DNA of 64,000 nucleotides from Streptomyces sp. PKU-EA00015 (GCF_013387495.1 NZ_JABZEE010000024.1:62001-126000), one strand, 5' to 3'. Positions 1 to 8,306 are shown, counted from the first letter of the stretch. The notes: generated by a model not told the origin, from the letters alone. A program made the numbers and translations.

Positions 1-360
1 GAGAGCGAGAGCGGCTACTGGCGCATCGACAAGGACCGCAAGGTCGAGGTCGTCATGGTCCGCGACCAGGGCATCGTGGAGATCTGGTACGGCGAGCTCG
101 CCGACCAGAAGCCGCAGATCGACCTGGTGACGGACGCCGTCGCGCGCACTGCCGTCTCCGGCCCGTACAGCGGCGGCAAGCGGCTCTACGGCTACGTGAA
201 GAGCGACCTGATGTGGGTGGGCGAGAAGGCCACCCCGGAGGTCCCGCTGCGGCCGTACATGTCGGCGCACCTGAAGAAGGTCGTCACCCCGGAGCAGGTC
301 GCGTCCTGGGCCAAGGACCTCGGCGACCTGCCCGACGACGGCATCGCGTTCTTCAGGTAG
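1..360 (+). CDS. Nitrobindin-like heme-binding beta-barrel protein (FABP/DUF1794 family), 5'-partial
   Basis: The reading frame is open from the first base and ends with TAG at 358-360, so only the last 119 residues are seen. The visible part (GYWRID near the left edge, alternating beta-strand sequence, then PYMSAHLKKV about 30 residues from the end) matches the nitrobindin/FABP-like family, whose 10-strand barrel binds heme b and reacts with nitrogen oxides. The histidine in MSAHLKK (residue 90 of the visible part) is where the family usually places its axial heme ligand. It lies 68 bases upstream of nur. Function in Streptomyces is not established, and heme binding is inferred from the family. 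Confidence 0.8.
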   Translation, partial: ESESGYWRIDKDRKVEVVMVRDQGIVEIWYGELADQKPQIDLVTDAVARTAVSGPYSGGKRLYGYVKSDLMWVGEKATPEVPLRPYMSAHLKKVVTPEQVASWAKDLGDLPDDGIAFFR

Positions 361-416
361 GCAGGGCTTTCGGCCAAGCCAGGGGTGCAGCCGGGGCCGG
401 GCGGCGTGCCGCTGCC

Positions 417-429
417 TAGACTGGGGCTG
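417..429 (+). promoter_or_regulatory. Candidate -10 (TAGACT) for leaderless nur transcript
   Basis: TAGACT at 417-422 is followed 7 bases later by the GTG start at 429, the spacing expected for a leaderless mRNA. No Shine-Dalgarno sequence precedes the start. This supports the first of two adjacent GTG codons as the start. Confidence 0.5.
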
Positions 430-890
430 TGGTGAGCACCGACTGGAAGAGCGATCTGAGGCAGCGCGGCTACCGGCTGACCCCACAGCGCCAGCTTGTC
501 CTGGAGGCCGTGGACACCCTCGAGCACGCCACCCCGGACGAGATCCTGGGCGAGGTGCGCAAGACGGCGTCCGGGGTCAACATCTCCACGGTCTACCGGA
601 CGCTGGAGCTGCTGGAGGAGCTGGGCCTGGTCTCGCACGCCCATCTCGGGCACGGCGCCCCCACCTATCACCTCGCGGACCGGCACCACCACCTGCATCT
701 GGTGTGCCGGGACTGCACGAACGTCATCGAGGCGGACGTCGAGGTGGCCGCCGACTTCACCGCGAAGCTGCGCGCGACGTTCGGCTTCGACACGGACATG
801 AAGCACTTCGCGATCTTCGGCCGGTGCGCGGACTGCACACAGAAGGCACAGGCCAAGGCGCCCGGCGGGACACCGTCCGCCGAGACGTAG
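429..890 (+). CDS. nur: Fur-family nickel-responsive repressor Nur
   Basis: Fur-family regulator of 153 residues: winged helix at about 10-80 (RLTPQRQLVLEAV, then NISTVYRTLELLEELG) followed by a metal-binding dimerization domain starting at RHHHLHLVCRDC. His33, His86, His88 and His90, and His70, His72 and His126, fall at the positions I recall for the two metal sites of S. coelicolor Nur. Two CxxC pairs (C93/C96, C133/C136) are present. Nur represses nickel uptake genes and, indirectly, switches between Ni- and Fe-superoxide dismutase. The gene begins with GTG-GTG. Its TAG stop overlaps the promoter of the next gene. Zur or CatR are the alternatives, but the ligand pattern and gene context favour Nur. 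Confidence 0.85.
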   Translation: MVSTDWKSDLRQRGYRLTPQRQLVLEAVDTLEHATPDEILGEVRKTASGVNISTVYRTLELLEELGLVSHAHLGHGAPTYHLADRHHHLHLVCRDCTNVIEADVEVAADFTAKLRATFGFDTDMKHFAIFGRCADCTQKAQAKAPGGTPSAET

Positions 891-901
891 TCTTGCTCGT
901 A
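888..901 (+). promoter_or_regulatory. Candidate -10 (TAGTCT) for ygfZ-like gene, overlapping the nur stop codon
   Basis: TAGTCT at 888-893 contains the TAG stop of nur and sits 8 bases before the ATG at 901, implying a leaderless transcript that starts at the end of the upstream gene. Confidence 0.4.
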
Positions 902-1863
902 TGAAGAGCCCTCTCCTGTCCCTGCCCGGCGCGGTCCCCGCCGAGGGACGCGACGAAGGGGTCGCCGCGCACTACGGCGACCTGTTCCGTGAGCAGCGCG
1001 CACTCGCCGCCGGCAGGGGTCTCGTCGACCTCTCGCACCGCGGCGTGGTCACCGTCACCGGCGACGACCGGCTGAGTTGGTTGCACCTGCTGCTCACCCA
1101 GCACGTGAGCGAGCTGCCGGCTGGGCAGGCCACCGAGGCGCTGATCCTCTCCGCACACGGGCACATCGAGCACGCCCTGTACCTCGTCGACGACGGCGAG
1201 ACGGTGTGGGCCCATGTGGAGCCGGGCACCCAGGAGGCGCTGATCGCCTATCTGGAATCGATGAAGTTCTTCTACCGGGTGGAGGTCGCCGACCGCACCG
1301 ACGAGTTCGCCGTCGTGCACCTGCCGGCCGGGTCGATAGCCGAGGTGCCGGACGGCGTGGTCGTCCGGGAGACCGCGTACGGCCGCGACCTGTTCCTGCC
1401 GCGCGCGGACCTGGAGGCGTATGCGGCGCAGCACGGTCCGGTGGCCGGGATCCTCGCGTACGAGGCGCTGCGGATCGAGCAGCACCGGCCGCGGATCGGT
1501 TTCGAGACCGACCACCGCACCATCCCGCACGAGCTGGGCTGGATCGGCAGCGCGGTCCATCTGCAGAAGGGCTGCTACCGCGGCCAGGAAACCGTCGCGC
1601 GTGTCCACAACCTGGGGAAGCCGCCGCGCAGGCTGGTCTTCCTCCACCTGGACGGCAGCGAGGTGCACCTGCCCGCCCCCGGCACGCCGGTGCGGCTGGC
1701 CGCGGACGAGGAGGGCCGCCAGCTGGGCTTCGTCACCACGTCCGGCCGCCACCACGAACTGGGGCCGATCGCGCTCGCGCTGGTGAAGCGGAACGTACCG
1801 GTGGACGCGGAGCTCCTGGCCGGCGACACGGCCGCCGCCCAGGAGACGGTCGTCGAGCCGTAG
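901..1863 (+). CDS. ygfZ: YgfZ/GcvT-domain folate-binding protein (CAF17-like)
   Basis: The 320-residue product has the glycine-cleavage T-protein fold and carries the family signature KGCYRGQE at residues 223-230, with the conserved cysteine C225. YgfZ/IBA57 proteins bind tetrahydrofolate and help assemble or repair certain Fe-S clusters; they do not cleave glycine. Start is the ATG at 901 with a promoter-like box directly upstream and no ribosome-binding site. Together with nur and dtd it belongs to a conserved actinobacterial neighbourhood. The family call is firm, and the client proteins cannot be read from sequence. Confidence 0.85.
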   Translation: MKSPLLSLPGAVPAEGRDEGVAAHYGDLFREQRALAAGRGLVDLSHRGVVTVTGDDRLSWLHLLLTQHVSELPAGQATEALILSAHGHIEHALYLVDDGETVWAHVEPGTQEALIAYLESMKFFYRVEVADRTDEFAVVHLPAGSIAEVPDGVVVRETAYGRDLFLPRADLEAYAAQHGPVAGILAYEALRIEQHRPRIGFETDHRTIPHELGWIGSAVHLQKGCYRGQETVARVHNLGKPPRRLVFLHLDGSEVHLPAPGTPVRLAADEEGRQLGFVTTSGRHHELGPIALALVKRNVPVDAELLAGDTAAAQETVVEP

Positions 1864-1872
1864 GGCCCGCCG

Positions 1873-2310
1873 CTACACCTCGACGATGATCGTGAACGGG
1901 CCGTTGTTCGTCAGCGAGACGCGCATCTGCGCTCCGAACCGGCCCGTCTCCACGTGCGCGCCCAGCGCCCGCAGCTGGGCGACCACCTCGTCGACCAGCG
2001 GTTCGGCGACGAGGCCCGGCGCCGCCGCGTTCCAGGTGGGGCGGCGGCCCTTGCGGGCGTCCCCGTAGAGGGTGAACTGCGAGATCACCAGCAGCGGCGC
2101 CCCCGTGTCCGAGCAGGACTTCTCCCCCTCCAGCAACCGTACGGACCAGAGCTTGCGGGCCAGTTGGGCCGCCTTCTCCTTCGTGTCCTCGTGGGTGACC
2201 CCCACCAGCACACACAGTCCCTCGCCGACGATCTCGCCGACCGTCTCCGGCCCCGACTCACCGGGCACCACGACGCTCGCGCCGTCCACCCTCTGCACCA
2301 CTGCACGCAT
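1873..2310 (-). CDS. dtd: D-aminoacyl-tRNA deacylase
   Basis: The product has 145 residues, the usual length for DTD. The start is the ATG at 2310, giving [13 protein letters not shown]; an open frame extends further upstream but has no family resemblance. Two active-site signatures are seen: SQFTLYGD (77-84) and NNGPFT (135-140). DTD hydrolyses D-amino acids and glycine mischarged on tRNA. It converges tail-to-tail with the ygfZ-like gene, with 9 bases between the stop codons, and is divergent from rsiG. Confidence 0.93.
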   Translation of the reverse strand: MRAVVQRVDGASVVVPGESGPETVGEIVGEGLCVLVGVTHEDTKEKAAQLARKLWSVRLLEGEKSCSDTGAPLLVISQFTLYGDARKGRRPTWNAAAPGLVAEPLVDEVVAQLRALGAHVETGRFGAQMRVSLTNNGPFTIIVEV

Positions 2311-2400
2311 ACCGAGAAAACTACCTGGCCGCCATTCGGGGCCGAACAGGTGCAGACCGCCTGCGACGGGACGTATCGGGATGGCACGATGCACGCAGGC

Positions 2401-2444
2401 GGTGCATCCCCGGGCCCTCCGGGCCGGGAAAGGGCCCATGCACC
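2401..2444 (+). repeat. Nested inverted repeat upstream of rsiG
   Basis: GGTGCAT (2401-2407) pairs with ATGCACC (2438-2444), and inside it GGGCCC (2412-2417) pairs with GGGCCC (2432-2437). The hairpin ends 27 bases before the rsiG start, in the dtd/rsiG divergent region. It could be an operator or an mRNA leader structure; no known regulator is recognised. Confidence 0.4.
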
Positions 2445-2470
2445 GGTTGCGAGGGGACGGACATACGCAC

Positions 2471-3112
2471 ATGAGCACATCTGGCGCCGGGCGGTCGCTC
2501 GGCCCCGTATCGGTTTCCGCGCCGGTCTCAGCGCCGGTCTTCGTGGCGGACCGGCGGGCGGCGTCCGCGACGGAAGCCGCCCCGGCCGCCCGGCCACCCC
2601 ACCAGCGCGCCCGCGCCGAGCTGCCCGAGCCCGTCCGGCACGATCTGGCCACGCTGCAGCTGCCGGAGCTGCGCGCCCTGCGCCGGGACTCGCAGCGCGA
2701 CGAGGCCGACCTGAGCTATGTGCGGCGGCTGGTGCAGGGCCGGATCGACATCCTGCGGGCCGAACTGGAGCGCAGGGCCGACCCGGAGGCGCCGGTCGTC
2801 GACCGGCTCTCCGAGATCCTCGCCGACACGCCGTCGCGGCGAGGCTCGTCCGCCCGGCACGTCACGCTGTCGACGCCGCACGGGGAGGAGTACCGCCGCC
2901 TCGCGTCCGACATGCTCGACGAGGTCGGCCTGTCCGACCTCGACGCCCGCACGGACGAGGAGCTGCACACCGCGATGGGGCGGCTGCTCGCCTACGAGCA
3001 GCAGGTCTCGCGCCGCCGGCAGCAGCTCCAGCGGACCGCCGACGACTGCAGCGCCGAGATCACCCGCAGGTACCGTGAGGGCGAAGCTCAGGTCGACGAC
3101 CTGCTGACCTGA
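2471..3112 (+). CDS. rsiG: RsiG, c-di-GMP-dependent anti-sigma factor of WhiG
   Basis: The 213-residue protein is largely helical with two copies of the pattern E(X)3S(X)2R(X)3Q(X)3D: E78-S82-R85-Q89-D93 and E176-S180-R183-Q187-D191. This is the c-di-GMP-binding signature of RsiG, where two helices of an antiparallel coiled coil bind a partially intercalated c-di-GMP dimer and then hold the sporulation sigma factor WhiG. The first 50 residues are Ala/Pro-rich and look disordered. The ATG at 2471 is chosen because the longer frame upstream runs antisense to dtd. A diguanylate cyclase gene (cdgB) lies 46 kb away in this window. Duplicated motif plus context make the call strong. Confidence 0.9.
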   Translation: MSTSGAGRSLGPVSVSAPVSAPVFVADRRAASATEAAPAARPPHQRARAELPEPVRHDLATLQLPELRALRRDSQRDEADLSYVRRLVQGRIDILRAELERRADPEAPVVDRLSEILADTPSRRGSSARHVTLSTPHGEEYRRLASDMLDEVGLSDLDARTDEELHTAMGRLLAYEQQVSRRRQQLQRTADDCSAEITRRYREGEAQVDDLLT

Positions 3113-3269
3113 CACGGGCCTCCGGGCGATTCTCCGGGGGACGGGAACGGGTACGCGGACGGGGTGCTCGCCCGTCCGGAAGGCCGGCGCCAACCCCGCG
3201 CAGCCAGCAGGGCGTTCGCGCACCTGCCGCCCGCCCGAAAAGGGCATGCGCGGCGCTCGGCGGGCGGCC

Positions 3270-3283
3270 TAGCGTGGGACGCA
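3270..3283 (+). promoter_or_regulatory. Candidate -10 (TAGCGT), leaderless start of eis-like gene
   Basis: TAGCGT at 3270-3275 lies 8 bases before the ATG at 3283, which has no ribosome-binding site. Confidence 0.4.
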
Positions 3284-4527
3284 TGAGTGTCGAGACGCGT
3301 CGGATCGCCGAGACCGAGTTCCCCGACTGGCTGAGGGCGCTGGCCACCGGGTTGCTGCGGCCGCCGGTCGTCACCGACGAAGAGGTCGCCGGCCGCCTCC
3401 CGCACACCGACCTCACCCGCACGCGGGGCGCGTTCGACCAGGGCCGCTGTGTGGCGACGTACCGCTCGTTCGCCCAGGAGCTCACCGTGGTGGGCGGCGC
3501 CCGGATCACGGCGAGTGCCGTGTCGAACGTGACCGTCTCGCCGACCCACCGCCGCCGCGGCCTGCTCACCCGGATGATCAGCGAGGACCTGGCGGAGGCC
3601 AAGGAGCGCGGCGACGCGGTCTCGACGCTGATCGCCGCGGAGTACCCGATCTACGGGCGGTACGGCTACGGCCCCGCCGCCTCGCTCACCGAGTGGTCCG
3701 TCGACGTGCCGCGCGCCGGCCTCGACGGCCGCTGGTCGCGGCCGGACGACGGCGGCCGTGTCGACCTGGCCGACGGCTCCGACGTCCGCAAGCTGGGCCC
3801 GGAGCTGCACGGGCGGCTCGCGGCACGGCAGCACGGCGTGGTCAGCCGCGACGATCGGTGGTGGCAGGTCAACACGGGCCGGGCGGTGACATCCGCGTTC
3901 CCGTGGACGGAGCCGTTCTACGCGGTGTACCGGTCGGCCGCAGGGGACGTGGAGGGCCTGCTGACGTACGCGGCCGACGACAAGTGGGGCGACGCCAAGC
4001 AGCCGCTGAACACGGCCACGGTCCGGGATCTGATCGCGGTGACGCCGGCGGCCGAGCGGGCGCTGTGGCGCTTCGTGTGCTCGGTGGACTGGGTCACCAC
4101 GGTCCGTTCGGGCGGGCGCGCCCCCGACGACCTGCTTCCGGATCTGCTGCCCGACCCGAGGGCGGCCCGCGTGGTCACGCAGGCGGACTTCCTGTGGGTG
4201 CGCGTGCTGGACGTCGTGCGGGCGCTGGAGGCGCGGACGTATGCGGTGCCGGCGTCGTTGGTGCTGGAGGTCGTCGACGCCTCGGGCATCACGGGCGGCC
4301 GTTTCGGCCTGACGGTGTCGCCGGACGGGGCGGCCTGCGCCCCGTCCTCGTCCGCGCCCGATCTGACGCTGGATGTACGGGAGCTGGGTGCGCTGTACCT
4401 GGGAGACGCCTCGGCGCTGCGGCTGGCGGCGCTGGGCCGCGTGGAGGAGCACAGCCCGGGAGCGGCGGCGCTGGCCGACAGGGTGTTCCGCACGGCGCGC
4501 CGCGCCTGGTGCCCGGACGTCTTCTGA
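3283..4527 (+). CDS. Eis-like GNAT family N-acetyltransferase
   Basis: The 414-residue protein has the three-part layout of the Eis (enhanced intracellular survival) family: an N-terminal GNAT domain with the acetyl-CoA loop ([15 protein letters not shown], about 85-99), a second GNAT-like domain, and a C-terminal sterol-carrier-like domain ending in the family carboxylate (GCPDVF-type tail, here CPDVF). Eis enzymes acetylate amino groups of aminoglycosides and other amines. The preferred start is ATG 3283, since it sits 8 bases after a -10-like box. Substrate is unknown. Confidence 0.85.
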   Translation: MSVETRRIAETEFPDWLRALATGLLRPPVVTDEEVAGRLPHTDLTRTRGAFDQGRCVATYRSFAQELTVVGGARITASAVSNVTVSPTHRRRGLLTRMISEDLAEAKERGDAVSTLIAAEYPIYGRYGYGPAASLTEWSVDVPRAGLDGRWSRPDDGGRVDLADGSDVRKLGPELHGRLAARQHGVVSRDDRWWQVNTGRAVTSAFPWTEPFYAVYRSAAGDVEGLLTYAADDKWGDAKQPLNTATVRDLIAVTPAAERALWRFVCSVDWVTTVRSGGRAPDDLLPDLLPDPRAARVVTQADFLWVRVLDVVRALEARTYAVPASLVLEVVDASGITGGRFGLTVSPDGAACAPSSSAPDLTLDVRELGALYLGDASALRLAALGRVEEHSPGAAALADRVFRTARRAWCPDVF

Positions 4528-4535
4528 GGGGGTGG

Positions 4536-4703
4536 TCAGGCGCCGGGGGCCACGGCGGGCGCCACCAGCAGGAGGCCGCCGACACCGGCGCAGGTGGCGT
4601 TCTCCGCCTTTACACCGACGACCAGCAGGGCGCATCCGAGCGCGGCCGTGAGGCCGAAGCGCCACTGCACGTACTGCTCGATGACAAGAGTGATCAGGGG
4701 CAC
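4536..4703 (-). CDS. Small membrane protein of unknown function (55 aa)
   Basis: I do not recognise a family. The GTG at 4703 is preceded by a strong ribosome-binding site (GAGGAGG-type, 4711-4717). The 55-residue product has two hydrophobic stretches (roughly LITLVIEQYVQWRFGLTAA and CALLVVGVKA to GGLLLVAPAV), so it is probably a two-helix inner-membrane peptide. It converges on the eis-like gene with 8 bases between stops and is divergent from the devA-like gene. Small hydrophobic proteins are common at this place in Streptomyces. Confidence 0.6.
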   Translation of the reverse strand: MPLITLVIEQYVQWRFGLTAALGCALLVVGVKAENATCAGVGGLLLVAPAVAPGA

Positions 4704-4822
4704 GGCGATCCCTCCTCGGTTAGGAGTGGAGCGGCTCAGGGATGTGCGGACGAGTCCGCGCGCGGCACCCGTACGACTCTGGACGGGCGAGCAGATGGCG
4801 CAGGAGCGAGCGTGGGCGAGTG

Positions 4823-4874
4823 TTGACACCTCACGCACTGGTTGGCCAACTTGTCGGCCAACTCACTGAAGTTG
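4823..4874 (+). promoter_or_regulatory. Candidate operator cluster upstream of devA-like gene
   Basis: A TTGACA box (4823-4828) is followed by the palindrome GTTGGCCAAC (4841-4850), two copies of GGCCAACT 12 bases apart (4844 and 4856), and the inverted repeat CAACT-N6-AGTTG (4859-4874). The same CAACT-N6-AGTTG layout recurs at 6728-6743. DevA of S. coelicolor is known to bind its own promoter; that these repeats are its site is my inference. Confidence 0.5.
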
Positions 4875-4937
4875 TCCCCACTTGGCCGGTGGTAATAAAC
4901 AGGATGCCGGTAACTCCCCATACCTGGCTGGAAGTTG

Positions 4938-4950
4938 TAACGTTCTGTTG
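4938..4950 (+). promoter_or_regulatory. Candidate -10 (TAACGT), leaderless devA-like transcript
   Basis: TAACGT at 4938-4943 places transcription start at the GTG codon at 4950, and no ribosome-binding site is present. Confidence 0.45.
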
Positions 4951-5834
4951 TGACCCTTGAGCACCATGCAGTGAACGGCGCCGGAACGCCCTCACCGGAT
5001 CAGGTGGCGGACGCCCTGGCCGAGCGCATCCGGTCGGGCCGGCTGAAAGAGGGCGAGCGGATTCCGACCCAGGGGCAGCTGGTCGAGGAATTCAAGGTGG
5101 AGCGGCGCACGGTTCGACAGGCACAGGCCTTGCTGCGCCAAGCCGGTCTGATCACCGGTGGCGGCAAAGGAGCTCCGGCCCGCGTTGCGTCACCGCATGC
5201 CCAGGGGGTGGTGCCGGAAGAACCGCAGGAGACGGTGGCGGTCCTCGGCCCGCGCGTCATCGAGGCGTTCGAGGTGCAGGACGTGCGCATCGACGCGATC
5301 TGCCTGACCACCGAGACGCTGAACCAGGCGCTCGCCGAGCCGCTGCGGCGGGTGCAGGCACGGCAGATCACACCGCAGAGCATCCGGATCAGGGTGCTGG
5401 TTCCCGCCCGTTCCCTGAGCCTGGCGTTTCCGCGGCCGGCCGAGGACTCGGTCACCGAGGACGCGGTTCACGAGCACTGGCTCACGCTGCGGAACAGGTA
5501 CGGCAGTGAGCTGCTGAAGAGGGCCCGGGAGATCACGTCCCGCGGCATCGATGTCGACGTGACGCTCAGGACCCTGCCGGTGACGCCGATCGCGAAGCTC
5601 TATCTGCTGAACGGCTCGGAGGCGCTCTTCGCGTTCTACAACGTCGCCAGGCGCGAGGAACAGATTGCGGGAACACCGTCCGCGATCTACGACACGCTCG
5701 GCGCGGAATCGATGCTCTTTCCCTTCGAACTGCATGCCGGTCGCCGGGACGAGGCGTTCGTCCAGCAGTCGCAGGCGTGGTTCGACAGTCTTTGGGGCAC
5801 GCTGGCCGAGGACAACATCGAGTTGAGCAGCTGA
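4950..5834 (+). CDS. devA: GntR-family regulator, probable DevA (sporulation/aerial growth)
   Basis: The 294-residue protein has an N-terminal GntR winged helix (about 15-80: DQVADALAERIRSGRLKEGERIPTQ and ERRTVRQAQALLRQAGLI) joined to a C-terminal domain that is not the usual FadR or UTRA ligand domain. Immediately downstream is a HAD phosphatase. In S. coelicolor the GntR regulator DevA forms an operon with the hydrolase gene devB, represses itself, and is needed for normal aerial hyphae and spore chains. That arrangement and chromosomal position agree with this gene. The ligand of the C-terminal domain is unknown. A DevA paralogue rather than DevA itself remains possible. Confidence 0.7.
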   Translation: MTLEHHAVNGAGTPSPDQVADALAERIRSGRLKEGERIPTQGQLVEEFKVERRTVRQAQALLRQAGLITGGGKGAPARVASPHAQGVVPEEPQETVAVLGPRVIEAFEVQDVRIDAICLTTETLNQALAEPLRRVQARQITPQSIRIRVLVPARSLSLAFPRPAEDSVTEDAVHEHWLTLRNRYGSELLKRAREITSRGIDVDVTLRTLPVTPIAKLYLLNGSEALFAFYNVARREEQIAGTPSAIYDTLGAESMLFPFELHAGRRDEAFVQQSQAWFDSLWGTLAEDNIELSS

Positions 5835-5867
5835 CCGGCCGCCTCCCGTGTGAAGCGCCGCAGCCGT

Positions 5868-5894
5868 CAACTACGCCTAGAACACGCATAGTTG
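5868..5894 (+). repeat. Inverted repeat CAACTA-N15-TAGTTG between devA- and devB-like genes
   Basis: CAACTA (5868-5873) and TAGTTG (5889-5894) are perfect inverse copies with CGC/GCA steps inside. It lies 64 bases before the devB start and shares the CAACT half-site with the repeats at 4859 and 6728. Confidence 0.4.
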
Positions 5895-5957
5895 TGGGCA
5901 GTATGGGGAGTGACGGCACCGGCAGCCCGACGACGCTGCCCCGACGGACGGAGCGAT

Positions 5958-6734
5958 GTGACCGACTCGCACCCGACCGCTGTGTTCGCCCTTCTCGCCA
6001 CTGCGAAGTGCGTCCTGTTCGACTTCGACGGTCCGATCTGCCATCTCTTCAGCGGGCATCCGTCCCAGCAGGTGGCGGCCGAGCTCCGGGACTGGATCGT
6101 GCAGAACGTTCCGGGCGATGTGCCGGTGGGCGCCGGCCGCAGCCACGATCCACTCGCCCTGCTCAGGGCCACCGCGACCCGGTTCCCGGGCAGCGACCTG
6201 GTGACGGCGATGGAGCGACAACTGACCGAGCACGAGCTCCGGGCCGTCGTGGCGGCCGAACCGGCCGAAGGCGCCGGAGACCTCATACGCGGGCTCGACG
6301 GCGCGGGCTTCCGTCTCGCCGTCACGACGAACAACTCGGCGAGCGCGGTGCGAAGCTATCTCGACCGCGAGGGGCTGAGCGTCCACTTCGGACCCCACAT
6401 CCACGGCCGACTGCCGGATCCGCACCTGATGAAGCCGCATCCGAACTGCCTCAGCCAGGCTCTGGAGACGACCGGCTCGACCGCCGCCGAGTCCCTGATG
6501 ATCGGGGACTCGGCGGCCGACTATGAAGCGGCCGCACATCTCGGTGTTCCGTTTCTGGGGTATGCGAGTAACGAGAGGAAGCGATCCGAGCTCAAGGAAG
6601 CCGGAGCCACGGAGATCGTCTCCAGCATGGCGGCTCTGCTACCGGTCCTGGGCGCGCTGGAGACCGGCCGTCCACTCGGAGGTGACAAGCGTTCCGGTTC
6701 TTCCGAAAGCTGGTCGACTTCTCCGACCAACTGA
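5958..6734 (+). CDS. devB: HAD-family phosphatase, probable DevB
   Basis: The 258-residue protein carries the HAD motifs in order: motif I FDFDGPICHL (nucleophile Asp and the +2 Asp, about residue 22-24), motif II TTNNSAS, and motif IV GDSAADYEAA. The cap-1 helical insert sits between motifs I and II, as in phosphoglycolate phosphatase-like enzymes. GTG 5958 is chosen because GGAG lies 5 bases upstream; the open frame extends back but without a site. It follows the GntR gene by 123 bases. In S. coelicolor devB is co-transcribed with devA and affects aerial growth; its substrate has not been settled. Confidence 0.7.
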   Translation: MTDSHPTAVFALLATAKCVLFDFDGPICHLFSGHPSQQVAAELRDWIVQNVPGDVPVGAGRSHDPLALLRATATRFPGSDLVTAMERQLTEHELRAVVAAEPAEGAGDLIRGLDGAGFRLAVTTNNSASAVRSYLDREGLSVHFGPHIHGRLPDPHLMKPHPNCLSQALETTGSTAAESLMIGDSAADYEAAAHLGVPFLGYASNERKRSELKEAGATEIVSSMAALLPVLGALETGRPLGGDKRSGSSESWSTSPTN

Positions 6735-6743
6735 CATGAGTTG
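6728..6743 (+). promoter_or_regulatory. CAACT-N6-AGTTG inverted repeat
   Basis: This has the same half-sites and spacing as the repeat at 4859-4874 upstream of the GntR regulator. It overlaps the devB stop codon and precedes the kinase-like gene at 6937. Candidate regulator binding site, inferred from recurrence only. Confidence 0.4.
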
Positions 6744-6936
6744 TACGCCGTTGTATTTTCACTGAAGGGCCGTCAGCCGAGCGGAGTGCCGGGCCGGGAC
6801 AGCTCTGCGTTCCCGACGTGCCGAGCAGGAGCGATGACTCCGGTCTGATGATGTCGGCAGCAGCTCCCCACGGAACCCGGAGCGGGAGGGTAGTTTTCCT
6901 CGAATCAGTACCTGATCCGGAGCACCAAGGGCACCA

Positions 6937-8055
6937 GTGATGACAGTCGGCGCGGAAACGGACTCCGAGGCTCGTCGGCGGGCCGTGATGTGGAGCGACG
7001 GCGGTGACCGCGTGATCGTGGGACCGCTCAAGGGCTACCACCACGAGACGTATGCCTTTCCCCTGCCGCCGGAGAGCCCGCTGCGCCCCCGTTACGCGTG
7101 GGGCAAACTTCGATCACCGCGCAGTGGTGTGCTCTGGTACGACCGCAGGTGCTTCGCGTCCGAGGACCGACTTCTGCTGATGCTCAAAGGGCGCGTCGAC
7201 CGGGTTCCGGAGTCCGTCGAGGTCACGCCAGGCGTCTATCTGCAGGGATTCGTGGAGGGGCGGCCGCCCGGGGGCGGGCCGCTGCCGGGCCGGCCGCTGT
7301 CCGGCCACCACGAGGGCCAGCTCGCACGGCTCTTTCAGCAGGTGGTCGCGATCAAGACCGATGAGTTCGACGACCTGCCCCGAACCTGTTTGCCCGATGG
7401 CCACCCTGTGCTCGACGACGATTCGACGGTGTTCCTCAACCGGTTGACGGATTTCACCGCCACCCAGGTGTACGACCGGCACGCCGAGGAATACGGCGAG
7501 CTGTTCGAGAGGCTCGGGGTGCGCAGAAGGGCACTGGAGGCTCTGGCGCTGCCCGCAGGGCGGTTGGCGAACCGCCCCTTCGCGCTCGTGCACGGGGACC
7601 TGCACCGCCACAATTTCATCGTCGACCACGCGGGTGATCTGTGGACCATCGACTGGGAGCTGGCCATGATCGGCGATCCCCTTTACGAGCTGGCCACCCA
7701 CCTCCATCTCATGCGCTACTCGACTCGTGACGCGCAACGCGTCGGCACGATGTGGGCCGGTGCGGTGGAAGAAGTCCGCCCAGGTGCCTCCCGGGAATGG
7801 CAGCGGGATCTTCCGTATCTGCTCGCCTACAAGCGGGTCCAGTCCGTTTTCACCGATGTCGTCCGCGCGGCCGTGGGGCTGGGCCCGCGCAACGATCCCC
7901 ACCGCGTCGTCCTCCCGGTCGCGGCCTGGAAGGTCCGGCGTGTGCTGGAGGCGGCCAAGGGACCGCTGGGCCTGACGCAGGTGCCGACGGTGCCGCAGGT
8001 GATGTCGGCCTATGCGGGCTGGCTCAAGCGGTCGGGAGGCGCCACCGCGCCGTGA
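6937..8055 (+). CDS. Aminoglycoside-phosphotransferase-fold kinase, substrate unknown
   Basis: The 372-residue product shows the APH/choline-kinase catalytic loop HGDLHRHNF at about residue 222 and the metal-binding IDWE about 15 residues later. These are the essential Brenner-type motifs of the fold. The N-terminal lobe is unusual and has no clear Walker-like loop. GTG 6937 and ATG 6940 are adjacent; AAGG at 6927-6930 fits ATG 6940 better. It follows the devAB-like pair in the same direction after 202 bases containing a shared inverted repeat, so it may be in the same regulon. A resistance role is not supported by anything here; small-molecule or sugar phosphorylation is equally possible. 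Confidence 0.65.
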   Translation: MMTVGAETDSEARRRAVMWSDGGDRVIVGPLKGYHHETYAFPLPPESPLRPRYAWGKLRSPRSGVLWYDRRCFASEDRLLLMLKGRVDRVPESVEVTPGVYLQGFVEGRPPGGGPLPGRPLSGHHEGQLARLFQQVVAIKTDEFDDLPRTCLPDGHPVLDDDSTVFLNRLTDFTATQVYDRHAEEYGELFERLGVRRRALEALALPAGRLANRPFALVHGDLHRHNFIVDHAGDLWTIDWELAMIGDPLYELATHLHLMRYSTRDAQRVGTMWAGAVEEVRPGASREWQRDLPYLLAYKRVQSVFTDVVRAAVGLGPRNDPHRVVLPVAAWKVRRVLEAAKGPLGLTQVPTVPQVMSAYAGWLKRSGGATAP

Positions 8056-8188
8056 TCGTGCGGCGGTCCCGGCGTGGTCCTCCCCGTCCCGCGCGGTGGT
8101 CCGCGCGGCCCTGGCGGGCGGTGTACTGGACAGGGCCCGCGGCGCCGGCGATACGTGCCCTGCATGACTGCTGTCTCCTCTTCGTGTC

Positions 8189-8216
8189 GTGCTCCGTCAC
8201 TGCACTGACGGAGCAC
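8189..8216 (+). terminator. Hairpin between convergent genes
   Basis: Perfect 11-base stem GTGCTCCGTCA / TGACGGAGCAC with a 6-base loop. A second, imperfect hairpin follows at about 8234-8276. Probably ends transcription of the kinase-like gene and of the convergent acetyltransferase. Confidence 0.6.
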
Positions 8217-8306
8217 GGCGAGGTGTGACACGACGGCGGAAGAGCCTTCTGCGGACGCTGACCAGAGGCCTTCCGCCCGGGGCGCGCGTCGGCCCTGAAG
8301 GGAATG

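Noticed and set aside
6937-8055. Antibiotic resistance gene
   Set aside because: The APH-like fold alone does not show a drug substrate; the context is developmental.
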